64,000 nt of DNA from Sternotherus odoratus (Eukaryota; Chordata; Testudines; Kinosternidae), in assembly GCA_032164245.1 (NCBI GenBank), contig JAVMKO010000001.1:163795434-163859433 (forward strand). The letters run 5' to 3'. Position numbers and translations under genes: made by a program. The notes beneath the pieces were generated by a model. It saw only the letters and a program-made list of their open reading frames with translations, was not told the origin of the DNA and made no database searches. Below are positions 46,911-57,283 of this stretch, one piece after another (the first letter of the stretch is position 1; the number at the start of each line of letters is the position of its first letter).

Positions 46911-48879
46911 TTACTACCAAAGGTAGTAGATAAAACTCTGAATGCAGATTATGGTTTCACTTATACTGATATAAATCACATGTAACACCAGTGAGTAGAA
47001 ATGTCTTTTTTGCAGGTACTTTTCTAAGTGACCCCCACACTTGGTGGCCCAGATCAGAATTATTACGGGAAACAATTTATCAGGAATGTCTTGTCTGTAT
47101 TTTATTTTTAGATATGGGCCTGGACAGGAATTCAGGATCTGATCCCTCTAATAATTTTGAATCCATCTTCTGTGTCTTGGATCAAACAATATCCAAACTT
47201 TGGCACAGGCCAATTTCCATTTCTGGTGTTCTGAAGTAGAAATTCCACCCTCCCCCTGCCAAATTCCCTGCCTCTCAGGATTCCCCTAATTGCTGCTGTT
47301 GTGGCACTTCCACTCACCATGGGTGCCTTTTGGGCAGGGGGTCCACAGGACAGGCCTTTAACCTCAATCCAATAGGTGTGAAGGGGCTGCTTCTACGGAA
47401 TCCTTGATTTTGTTGGAGTATTGAGTAAACACCTAATTTGTCTCCCTTTCTACAGCCTACATCCTTGAGGCCATGTGGCAAGACTAGTCTCCTTCAGGCT
47501 ACAGAGGGCTTGACTGAATCTCGTTAATGTGTCTAATCAATGCTTCTCCTTACACAAAAGAAGTTGCTTCCTCCTCATTTGTCAGTCAGACATGTTCCAA
47601 ATGTAGCAAAGCAGTAAACAGTATCATCCATCAGTTTACTGACAGCAGCTTGTTAAACCATCTGTCTTTGGTATAAAGGGCTTTTCTTTGTTTGTGTTTT
47701 AAATATAATAGGAAAACAGCAAGGAGAGAGACTGGCTACCGTATAATATAAAGCAGGTAACCAAATTTAGAACAGTTGTTCATGGTACAAGTATTTTTGG
47801 CAGCTTGTTGCTTGCAATACAGATTCATAAGTGCAGCTGTTAACATTTTCTCACCCACCTACTCAGTCAGGACAGCTAGTTGTTTGCTTTTAAAAAATAA
47901 AAGGATGAATTGTATCCATTGGTGAAAGAAGTTTTGCTGGAATCTGCTGCCTTCAGCAACCACACTCATGGGGGATTTAATAGGAAACTCCTTCTTAAAG
48001 GGACATGAGTTAGATTTTACTTTTCTCTGCAAAGTTGCAGTGCAGTTTCAAATAGTCATTCAAAGACCTTCCCTTTTCTACGTACAAGGAAAAGCTACGT
48101 TTAGAAAGATTTCTGAAGTGGGGCTTTTTGAGGAAGTATGAGTGGATCAGGTTGATTAGAAACATCAGGTCTGGAACCACTGTGTTGGTTCTCTCTATTT
48201 CCATTTTGGATCAAGCTACAAAATGATCCATATGGAATCAAGATTTGTGCACCCACTCAAACAACATGACTGCTTGCAAATCTCCTGGGATTGTTCTAAC
48301 AATTGGGAAAGTATTCAAGTGCAGCCTTGACACTTACCAATAGGTAATCCAGTAGTTTAGGGAGAGGAGAGCAAGTTGGAGAAATCTGATTACGGTTACA
48401 CCAAAGATGGTATCATTTCTATTTCTGGAGATAAGTATTTCTTGTAGATGGTTTTCTACAATTTAATAAAATTTGTATATTTGAGGACCAAGATTGCTCT
48501 ATCCCCAAGGCTGATCAAAAAAGCTTACTTGTAGCCTCAGAATCTGTAAATTGGGGTGAAGTGTTTGACCTGAGTTTTGACTCAGTAAGTAAGGACTAAT
48601 CAGCTTCTATGAAGGATGACAGGAGAGTCTGATGATCATGTTGGCGCTATTAGTATAATTCTGGCCCAATCTTGTCTAACCTTGTTGAGAACCTACAGTA
48701 GTAAGCGTCATTGGTAAAATATAAATATAGAAGTAAGTATAGAAAAGTCCTTTTGCCCATGAAATGAGAAATGTGTTTCCTAGCAATACAGGCTTGAGAC
48801 CCCCTCTGGAGCAATACATGATGCATTTTGCATGGACTCACCTGGCAAACAGATCAACCTTTGGGAACGCCTAAGTTAA

Positions 48880-50103
48880 AAATATTGTGTGTAGAACTCT
48901 GGAGTTTAGTTCCCATCCATAATTTAGAAAAAAAAACATCTACTAAGCTTGTCTGCCATTTAGTTTTATATATCTGGGAGGTGGAAAGCTGAGATGACTA
49001 TGTGGCTGATTGTGTACCAGTTCCAGAGTACTATTGCTTTGGCACAGAGAGATGGAGAACATGCACCTCCCTAACAGTTATTATAATGCATGCCTGCCAT
49101 GTTTTCCACTATTATCTTTACTGATTTAGATCTGATTAGGGTAGAAAGTGTAGGCAAGCATTTTTGATTGCTCTCAATTCCAACATATTTATGGGAAGAA
49201 GCTGTTTTTATAGCAACCATTTGCCATGCACCTTGCTGAGAGGTCCCGGATATGCCCCCCAACCCAAAAGCAAAGCATCTGATGTTATTAACACAGTATG
49301 GGGAATCTGAATGAATGGAACAACTGGATAGATTTTGGCTGGGTTCTTCCATCAGTTGGGTGAGTTAGAACTCATTGGGGAACAGACAGTAAGCTGCCTA
49401 GAATTATGTTTGCTGGATTTGCAAACCATTCAAAGCCTCCCTGTAGATCTCGGAGATGTAATCTAGCATGCTGCACTGCAAAGCCACATGCAAACAAATG
49501 TCCCAGCAGTTGAAGGCAATCACTTACTGTAACCTGAGGACTGCCCTGAATCCTTGAGAAGAGGTTTGCTAGTGTGAGAAATCTGTTGGATGGTAGGTAT
49601 GCTCTGCCTGTCAATGCACCCAGGGAAGCACCTATGAAATCTAAATACTTTAGTGGAGTCAAATGGATTTTTGAGGTTGATTTGAAGGCCCAAGCTGTGA
49701 AATAGAGAACACATTATTTTTACTGACTCCAACACCTCCTAATAGGATCTACCCTTTATCAGCCAATCGTCTATGTGCAGGAAAATGATTGTGCCCAAAT
49801 GATGTAGGTGGCTGGCAACAACGGCTGACTCTTTAAGAACACACTTGATGCTGAAGATAGTCTGAAAGCCTGTGTTAATAGTGTTAGTTATTGATTCAGA
49901 AATGAAGAAGCCTTCTGTGAATAGCAACATGAAAATATGCATATTGCAGGTTGAGAGCCACAAACCAATGTCCTAACTATAACAATGGAATTATTGCTGC
50001 TAGGGTCACCATCCTGAATTTTTGCTGTTTTGTGTATCTGTTTAGCGAATTGAGGTCTAAAATTGACCCCCACACTTCCTTCTTCCTGGGTATCAGGGAG
50101 CAT
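48880..50103 (-). pseudogene. Broken DIRS reverse transcriptase and RNase H
   Basis: The frame 50103-49888 includes the RT-like 'NFRPQFAKQIHKTAKIQDGD' (the 'LDL..LN..I....FKM' region of DIRS-type reverse transcriptases). The frame 49963-49739 ends with 'FLHIDDWLIKG', the active-site block in which DD (about 49766-49771) is kept but the usual Y-L before it reads H-I. The frame 49662-49372 carries 'VTVSDCLQLLGHLFACGFAV', a hallmark of DIRS RT thumb/connection. The frame 49352-49071 has the RNase H-like 'IIVENMAGMHY'. Further fragments such as 'LWNWYT' and 'SAFHLPDI' follow in-phase with stops near 49000-48900. Frame changes and stops make it a dead gene. Confidence 0.75.
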
Positions 50104-50774
50104 TTTGAATAGAAGCTCCTTCCTCAGTGTTGCAGAGGAACTGGTTCTATTGCTTCTAAACTGAGAAGAGAAGTCACTTCTTGTTCTAGTAATTGACCAT
50201 GAGCGGGATCTCTGAAGAGAGACAGGAATCGGGGATTGGTAGCAGGGATAGCCTTGAAATGGATAGTGTAACTAGAAGTTAAGATGTCCAATGCTCATTT
50301 GTCTGATGTTATATGCTCCCATGTATCCTGAAAATGAGAGAGGTTAATCTAAGAAGTTGCAGCTGCAAAGTCCCGTTGATTGGATTGCTGAGATTCTCAA
50401 TCAAGCCATCAAAATTGTCACTTGGAGAATGTGGATGGTTTACAGGATGTAGTTGTAGCTGGTGGGTGTTTCTTTTTTGAGTATCTTGATCCCTTATCTG
50501 GGGGTTCAGTGGGTCTACAACAGGTTGAATATGGTGCTGGGCATGTTCTTTGTGCCATCTGAAATCTACTAAATCTTCTCTTATTTACAGGTGTATAGAT
50601 TCAAAGGAATCTCAGCATGGCCCTCGAGTCCTTTAAAGTGTGTCAATAAGCATCTGTTGGGTTCACAAAGAGCTTGGAAGCATTCCCCATACTTTGGGAA
50701 GCACTGAGCTAGGAGTTTATTATGGGACTTCTGAATTGCCTCTAAGGGAAATTGACACATGCCAGAAATTCACT

Positions 50775-51744
50775 TCACCAGTTTCTGAAAGTGTCTGAAG
50801 TCATCTGCCATAGAAGGTGGTGGTGGCATGACAGCTTAATCAGAAAAATATTCATAAGAGATGTCACCTCCTTGTCTGTCCTTACTTCTTGCTTCTCAAG
50901 GGTCTTTTCTCTGGCATGGGCAGTGGTAAAGGGGGTTGAGGAGGATGGGTCCTTCTTTGTTTCCTCCAGTGGTGTGAAGACCTCATTATGAATTTCTAAT
51001 GATAGAATGTCCATGGATCCCAACTGGGGGGGGAGGGGTTCCAAAGGCATAGGTGGAGGCATCCATTGTTTTCCTGCCAGGAGGGTGTCATTTAAGGTCT
51101 ATCCTCTTGTAAAACATCAGTGTAGGAGGGACAGCCAAGTGTTCTAGAATAGACAGAGGAACACTGCACCAAGATCTAGGCATCTGAAGAGTCCTTCAGG
51201 ATCGGAGAGTGGAGGAGTAGAGCTGTTTGGCTTGCAAAGTTCACAAGGGCAACTATGGTTCACTATGTGATACAGAAGTCAGGGACCAAGATGGTCTAGA
51301 TGCTGACAAACTCCCAGCACTCATCAGTAAGGGAGATTGTCTCCAAAAAGACTATCAAATCCTTAGGATACCCAAACTCTTGTGCTATTGACAGTAACGA
51401 AGACTGGCCCAGAAGAGAGCCTGTGAAAGGTGGCTTTTGTACCAATATTGCCAGCACTGAGCACTTGGCCTGGAACTGCATCGGCTGCAATTCCTTTAGT
51501 ACCATATGAGGTCTAGCAGACTTCACTACAGTTGACTTCCTTGATAACACTACTGAGCATTGTTCCACGATAGTCTTATAATGCTTTTCTCCAGATAGGA
51601 CCTGGACACCCAAACTCAGAACTGAGTCTATCTTAGACTGAGTTTTCTTCTTTGTCATTGTGGTACTGGCATGACTGGGCAACTGCATGGAACTCCCCCT
51701 GGAACCTGAGGTCTCCATAGCCCTCTTGTGTGTCAGTAACCGAG
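50775..51744 (-). pseudogene. Probable DIRS gag-like ORF remnant
   Basis: Open stretches on the minus strand (51062-50775, and the part of 51892-51296 outside CR1) lie where DIRS ORF1 belongs, upstream of the reverse transcriptase. The first ends with a histidine-rich stretch and 'LLWQMTSDTFRNW', resembling the ORF1 segment of turtle DIRS elements; the other includes 'PPFTGSLLGQS'. The family has little sequence conservation, so the call depends mostly on position. Some of it is open over about 150 codons, but frames do not join up. Confidence 0.5.
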
Positions 51745-52610
51745 ATACTCTTAGAGGAGTGGTAGATATGCTGGAGGGTAGGGATAGGATACAGAGGTAC
51801 CTAGAAAAATTAGAGGATTGGGCCAAAAGAAATCTGATGAGGTTCAACAAGGACAAGTGCAGAGTCCTGCACTTAGGACAGAAGAATCCCATGCAAGGCT
51901 ACAGACTAGGGACTGAATGGCTAGGCAGCAGTTCTGCAGAAAAGGATCTAGGGGTTACAGTGGATGAGAAACTGGACATGAGTCAACAGTGTGCCCTTGT
52001 TGCCAGGAAGGCTAACGGAATTTTGGGCTGTATAAGTAGGGACATTGCCAGCAGATCGAGGGACATGATCGTTCCCCCCTAGTCGACATTGGGGAGGCCT
52101 CATCTGGAGTACTGTGTCCAGTTTGGTGGCCCACACTACAAGAAAGATGTGGAAAAATTGGAAAGAGTTCAGAGGAGGGCAACAAAAATTATTAGGAGGC
52201 TGGAGCACATGACTTATGAGGAGAGGCTGAGAGAACTGGATTTGCTTAGTCTACAGAAGAGAAGAATGAGGGGGTACTTGATGGCTGCTTTCAATTACCT
52301 GAAAGGGGGTTCCAAAAAGGATGTATCTAGACTGTTCTCAGTGGTACCAGATGACATAACAAGGAGTCTCAAGATGCAGTGGGAGAGATTTAGGTTGGAT
52401 ATTAGGAAAAACCTTTTCACTAGGAGGGTGGCAAAGCACTAGAATGGTTTAGGGAGGTGGTGGAATCTCCTTCCTTAGAGGTTTTTAAGGTCAGGCTTGA
52501 CAAAGCCTTGGCTGGGATGATTTAGTTGGGGTTGGTCCTGCTTTGAACACAGAGTTGAACTAGATGATCTCCTGAGGTCCCTTCCAACCTAATATTCTAT
52601 GATTTAAACC
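51745..52610 (+). mobile_element. CR1 LINE 3' end inserted in the DIRS remnant
   Basis: It starts at about 'cttagaggagtggtagatat' and runs to the 3' terminus 'cttccaacctaatattctat'. It is 5'-truncated, as usual for LINEs, at about 865 bp. It lies opposite in direction to the DIRS element and separates two parts of its gag-like region, so it is younger. No clear target duplication is seen at the 5' edge. Confidence 0.9.
51762..52442 (+). pseudogene. CR1 ORF2 C-terminal end (reverse transcriptase thumb and beyond)
   Basis: Two open stretches in the same frame, up to 52079 and from 52083, are separated by one in-frame stop at 52080-52082. The first carries '[17 protein letters not shown]', the second 'RPHLEYCVQFGGPHYKKD' and 'KLERVQRRATKIIR', hallmarks of the CR1 ORF2 C-terminus, ending in 'FTRRVAKH' with a stop. 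Apart from the stop and a changed residue or two near 'RPHLEYC', the copy is well preserved. With neither the endonuclease nor the RT catalytic part present it cannot be active. Confidence 0.9.
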
Positions 52611-52869
52611 CTACCTCCTTCTATTTAGAGGCAGGCACAGAAGAAGAGGACTTCAGTACTGTAGAAGTACTTGGTGCTCGAAATAGCTTCTCAGCAGGAG
52701 ACACCTCTTGAATTCTGGAGAAACCCAGAAACCCCTTGAAAAAATAATACAAGAGACAACCCCAAGAAGGGGAAGTTCTAAATTACTATCCAATTATATC
52801 TAAGAATAAAAGGATTTTTTAAAATACTTTTCTTTGCAGGGGAACACTAAACGGTAAGTAACTAGAAAC

Positions 52870-54300
52870 AATTGATCTAAATGTTACATAGAGAATAGGC
52901 CCTCATTGCAGACAGACTATCTCAGGCCACAGGTGGTTGAGAAGGAACTGAAGGCAGTTTACCCATGCAGCCCCATATAACCACTGCTACCCAAAATCTC
53001 TGATTAAACGCACAAGGTGCAAGTGCACCAGAAAAGGAGCACCCACAGGGACACGACTCAAAGAAAAATTGGGATTCCCGTTTATCTTCTTGGAAACATT
53101 TGACAATACAACGCTGAACACTAAATGGTGATGAACTCAGTCTTATGCTCAGGATTCTAATTCTGCCTGAGTTCCTTTGAAGAGTATTCAGTCATGACCC
53201 ACAATGACATTTCAAAATAAGTGAGAGAAAGTGGTCTTAATTCTCTCTGGAATTTCCTGAGTCTGTAGAGGGAAATATCGTATAGCATAGCACCATAAAG
53301 AGTGTATAATATTAAAGTAGGAAAAGTAGGTAGGTGAAGAAAATATAAGGAGAATAATTAGCAGATACTATCCTAGGAAAGGGACCCAATCTACGTACCG
53401 TACTGTATTTTTAAGACATAAATTTTCAACTTTAAATGAGGAACAGAAAAAAACTATGTATTGAGAGAATTGACGTACATATTAAAGCCAAAGTGAACCA
53501 CAATGAAAGAGAAACTCAAACTAAACATTCCCCATACTGTATATGTTTGTACAAAGGAAACTGGCTTGTCTGTTGAAATTAAATATGTTGCAAAGAGCCA
53601 AATCACAGCTTCAGAAAAATTCAGTGGATGGCCAAAACAAAGTATGGAATTTCCATTAAAATGGCAAAACGTTTTAGGGGAGAGGAAGCTGCTCCTAAAA
53701 GGCATAGTCACTGCTTCCTCTGATTCCACAGAACCTCCTTTTTTATCTTTAGAGCTCTGTAGGAGGTAAGAGAAGGGGAAATTTGCCATGGTAAATGTCA
53801 TTCTGTGGCAGCAACCTCTTCAAGCCTTCAGGGATTTCCAGGATAAGGAAAATGCAGCCTCTATTAACATTATCTGAAACAATTTCCTCCTCTGTGAGTG
53901 GAAGTGTCTCCTTAGGGGAAGTGGTATGGCCTAAGCATGGGCAAGAACCACTGGGATAAGGGGGAGTAGGCAATGGCTCAGTGGAAATTCCCCAACCCTC
54001 CACAGGTGTCCTGAGATCATTAGGCTTTCCCAGAGTTTGGAGGGCTATGCTCCCTACTCACGCTGCAGTGGACAGGAGAAGTAAAGACCAAGTGCCAGCA
54101 GGATGAGCTATGGGACATAAATCTTGTAGATTTTCCTGGCCACTACCCAGTTTGCTCCACTGCAGGGCCCACCAGTTTGTTCCCACAGCTGTTGTTGTCG
54201 GTGTCAGCCACGGAGTAGTAGGATGACACACAGAAAAGGAAAATGGAGGTGGCTAGGAAGTCTACATCAGATTGTAGTGAACTATAGTAGTCACAGATAC
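52870..54300. other. Unique sequence
   Basis: No repeat or exon recognised. The 115-codon minus-strand frame at 53454-53801 and its plus-strand shadow have no domain. Confidence 0.35.
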
Positions 54301-54317
54301 TCATCATGTGCCAGCAA

Positions 54318-54574
54318 ACCGGACAGTCTCTACACAAAAGAATAAATGAAAAAAATCTAACATCAGGAATCATAACATTCAAAAACCAGTAGGAGACCAC
54401 TTCAACCTCTCTGGTCACTCAGTAACAGACTTGAAGGTGACAATTTTACAACAGAAAAACTTCAAACACAGATTCCAACAAGAAGCTGTTCAACTGGAAT
54501 TAATTTGCAAATTGGATACCATTAATTTAGGCTTGAATAGAGACTGGAAGTGGCTGGGTCATTACACAAATTGA
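54318..54574 (+). pseudogene. Penelope endonuclease-region remnant, frameshifted
   Basis: The frame beginning at 54318 reads 'TGQSLHKRIN', the arm after the GIY-YIG core, and hits a stop after about 25 codons. A different frame opens at 54389 with 'HFNLSGHSVTDLKV' and continues for about 61 codons to the stop at 54572-54574, including 'LDTINLGLN'. The H-F-N..GHS block is the conserved end of the GIY-YIG endonuclease region of Penelope-like elements. The GIY-YIG core itself lies upstream of the truncation and is absent. One frameshift between 54318 and 54389 confirms decay. Confidence 0.7.
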
Positions 54575-54776
54575 ATCTATTTCCCCATGTTAAGTATCCT
54601 CACACCTTCTTGTCAACTGTCTGATATGGGCCATTTTGATTATCACTACAAAACTTTTCTTTCTCCTGATGATAATAGCTCATTTTAATTAAATAGCCTC
54701 TTAGAATTGGTATAACAGCTTCCACCTTTCATGTTCTCTGTATATATCTTCCTACTATATGTTCCATTCTATGCAT

Positions 54777-54812
54777 CCGATGAAGTGGGCTGTAGCCTAT
54801 GAAAGCTTATGC
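54777..54812 (+). ncRNA. Hammerhead-ribozyme-like core (degenerate)
   Basis: The order C-C-G-A-T-G-A (54777-54783, canonical CUGAUGA with U4 changed to C), a stem II gtgggc/gcctat (54785-54790 with 54795-54800, including two G-U pairs), GAAA (54801-54804) and a two-pair mini stem III (gc-ttat-gc, 54805-54812) matches the minimal hammerhead layout known from Penelope-like elements. Stem I pairing is not evident in this monomer. The U4 change probably impairs activity. Confidence 0.5.
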
Positions 54813-55412
54813 TTAAATAAATTTGTTAGTCTCTAAGGCATCACAAGTACTTCTGTTCTTGTCTCAGTGAACTGAGTACATTCTCCTATGACAGCAAAAC
54901 TACTGATGAAACTGTTCTTTTAGCAGTGTAGTAGTATTGTGCGGGTGACATGAAATCATCCCTGCTTTAAATATTAAAGTGCTTTCATCAGCCAAAGTAG
55001 TCTCAACAACTACAAGTATGGTAATTGGAACTGTTTAACCCAATCTTTATGGTAGACCTTAGTCGTGCCAATGTATTTCCTTTTTATGAACATGAACTAG
55101 TCATCATATGGGTATGTGTGTTGAAGCCATTTTAACTGAGACAATAAGAAGTAATAAACTGTCGTAGTGGTTTAAGGAGATTCATTTTTAATACAAGGGG
55201 TTAGGACATTCGTTCTCTCCATACAGTCACTGTGAAGTTATGAGTGTCCATGGCGAACAGCACAGAAACAACTGTGAAGTGCTAGGTAGACGTGGATTTC
55301 CTACAGTGTGAAGACAGGATGCTGTTGTCCTCTTACAGCTTGGAAGGACATTGCAGGCACCAGGCACCAATGCAATTCCCATTGTCGCTGACTTTCTGTC
55401 AGTCAGAACCCT

Positions 55413-55702
55413 AAAGAGTATGTCTACACTACCAGATTGGCAGGTAGCGATCGATCCATCGGGGGTCGATTTATCACTTCTAGTCTAGACACAATAAATC
55501 GATTCCCGAGCATTCTCCCATCAACTCCTATACTCCACTGCCATGAGAGGCACAGGCGGAGTCGACGGGCAAGTGGCAGCAGTCGACTCACGGCAATGAA
55601 GTGGATCTAAGCAAGGTAAGTGGATCTAAGTATGTCAACTTCAGCTATCGTTATTCTCGTAGCTGAAGTTGCATATCTTAGATTGATACCCTCCTCCCCC
55701 AA
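55413..55702. mobile_element. Harbinger-like MITE with TAA target duplication
   Basis: Ends 'gagtatgtctacact' and '...ttacaccagggc' are diverged inverted repeats, flanked by TAA near 55410-55412 and 55714-55716 (edges uncertain by about 12 bp). The interior shares 'gatcgatttatc...' and 'tagctgaagttgcatatctt' with the MITE at 15186-15481. No transposase. Confidence 0.7.
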
Positions 55703-55786
55703 TTTACACCAGGGCTAAGTCAGGATCTGCTCTAGCTCCCAGGCACATAAATCACAAAACAAATCTGAATTGACATAAGTTCTTTC

Positions 55787-56480
55787 CTTCTATTGATCTC
55801 AAAGCACTTTACAAAGAATGGTAAGTTTCATTCGCACTTTGCAGATGAGAAGCTGAATCGCAGTCAGGTGAAATGACTTGCCTCAGATCATAGAGCAGAT
55901 TAATGGTAGACAGGGCCGGCGACAGAAATTTGGGGGCCCCCTACTCTGATCTTTTGGGGGCCCCTCAGCCCAGCCAGGGCCCCCCCCAGCCCAGCCAGGG
56001 CCCCCCCAACCCAGCCAGCGCTCCCCCCCAGCTGACAGGGGCTGGCGGCAGCGCGAGCCTGGGAGCGGCGCGAGCCGCCCTTTCTCCCCCCCCTCGCACC
56101 CTTTCTTTCTCTCCCCCCCCGCACCCTTTCTCCCCCCCCCCCCCCGCGCCCTTTCTCCCCCGGACCCAGCGGGGGAAGCCCTACAATGCTGCGGTGGTGC
56201 GCCGCTGGCCGGGCTCACTGTTCCTGCCGGGGACACGTGCGCTTGTCCGGAGGAAAGCCACGCCGCCTCCCCACCCCTTTCCCGCTCTCCGGGCCCAGCG
56301 ACAAGGGGGGACGACTAGGGTACTGCTGTGCACCAGGCCCCGGACTTAAGGGGGCCCCCCTAAAGTCCGGGGCCCGGTACAGCTGCACCCGTAGTACCCC
56401 CCTGTCGCCAGCCCTGATGGTAGAAATAGGACTAGAACCAACATTCCTTACTTTTAACCTTACTGGGTCACACTGCCTCC
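55787..56480. repeat. MIR/CORE-SINE, split by a hAT MITE
   Basis: 55795-55910 reads 'ctcaaagcactttacaaaga', 'actttgcagatgagaagctg' and 'aaatgacttgcctcagatca', the MIR core order. After the hAT insertion it resumes at 56417 with 'atggtagaaataggactaga' and 'cattccttacttttaacctt', ending near 56480. MIR is an ancient amniote SINE. Confidence 0.8.
55911..56416. mobile_element. hAT MITE with perfect 8-bp target duplication
   Basis: Terminal repeats 'cagggccggcgacag' and 'ctgtcgccagccctg' match in 14 of 15 bases. Flanks 55903-55910 and 56417-56424 are both 'atggtaga'. It is 506 bp and very GC-rich (runs of C up to 13, and 'ggggcccc' blocks). Near the 3' end it has an inner inverted pair, 'ccccggacttaaggggg' and 'ccctaaagtccgggg' (about 56338-56372). 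No transposase; long proline-rich frames are compositional. Confidence 0.95.
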
Positions 56481-56499
56481 TGTAATAAAACACCAAGTC

Positions 56500-57281
56500 A
56501 TTATCAGTATTGCAGGCACTTTATAAACTTATTTTATTGGCTAGCTGAGCCAGTCATTCTTCAGTTGTTTTTAAGAGGCCTGGGAACAGATTGGCAAGTG
56601 ACTCGCCTTTTACCACACTATTTTCAGTTGCCCATATCTAAACTTGGATTTCGACTGGAAAACAGGCAAGTGTTTGTTGTTGACTCCCATTCCGTTCATG
56701 TGCCTCTGAAAGACTGATTGAGCTCTCTGGTTACCACTGGGTGTAGATAGACATTTTTGCAACTGTTTGTGTCATCTGCAGAACACTGTGTGGGAGTTTA
56801 ACCTGAATGTTTTTTGCTATAGTCATGTAAACAATACCCTCTCTAGAAATATTCCTAGTTCAACTATTGACCTTTTGATTGCATGAGTTTAGCATATGCT
56901 GGATGTGGCAATCAGACCTAATTATCCAGCATTAAAAAAAGTCAGACACTTTTTGGTCTTGTCCACGTACAGAAATTTACTGTGCTAAGAACTAGGTGGT
57001 CGCTCTAGTATGCTTTTAGAATGTGTCACATGGTTTACCTGTGTGCCAAATACAACTTGGATGAGACTTGCTTTCAGCAAGAGCTAAATACAGATTTAGC
57101 TCGAGCCATTTCATCCTCCACCTATTTCATGTCAATGTGAGAAGAACTAACCAACCTGGACTGAAATGGTTCTAGAAGTCCTTCTGCTACTGCCCCTTTT
57201 CAAATCTCCCCAAATCCTGGTTTCTGGGAGCTGTGCATGTGAGATTAGTACTCAGGGGACAGTTGAAAACATTTTGAACAG
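56500..57281. other. Unique sequence
   Basis: No feature could be supported. Confidence 0.4.
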
Positions 57282-57283
57282 TA

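Larger units (their letters stand above)
48000..52860 (-). mobile_element. DIRS-like tyrosine-recombinase retrotransposon remnant
   Basis: Read on the minus strand, 5' to 3': a gag-like region (about 52860-50775, split by a CR1 at 51745-52610), reverse transcriptase (about 50100-49372), RNase H (about 49352-49000), then decayed downstream sequence to about 48000, where a tyrosine recombinase would be expected but is not clearly visible. Segments of protein likeness jump between frames and contain stops, so nothing is expressed. DIRS elements replicate through reverse transcription and integrate with a tyrosine recombinase, leaving no target duplication. Boundaries are approximate; the reverse transcriptase/RNase H part is the firm evidence. 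Confidence 0.72.
54305..54870 (+). mobile_element. Penelope-like retroelement 3' end
   Basis: 5'-truncated. A coding remnant (54318-54574) is followed by an untranslated part with 'gatatgggccattttgatta' and 'tcatgttctctgtatatat', a hammerhead-like core at 54777-54804, and the tail 'aaataaatttgttagtctct'. The order matches a turtle Penelope-like family that I know only from memory. Such elements encode a reverse transcriptase and a GIY-YIG endonuclease, and many carry hammerhead ribozymes in their terminal repeats. Confidence 0.72.

Noticed and set aside
51296..51892. 198-codon minus-strand frame as a single gene
   Set aside because: Its first part is antisense to the CR1 insertion and its second part is DIRS gag-like sequence, so the frame is a chance fusion across an insertion boundary.
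55905..56420. CpG-island-like promoter
   Set aside because: The GC-rich stretch is exactly bounded by hAT ends and target duplications. The same applies to 16530-16884, 57370-58000 and 60600-61240.
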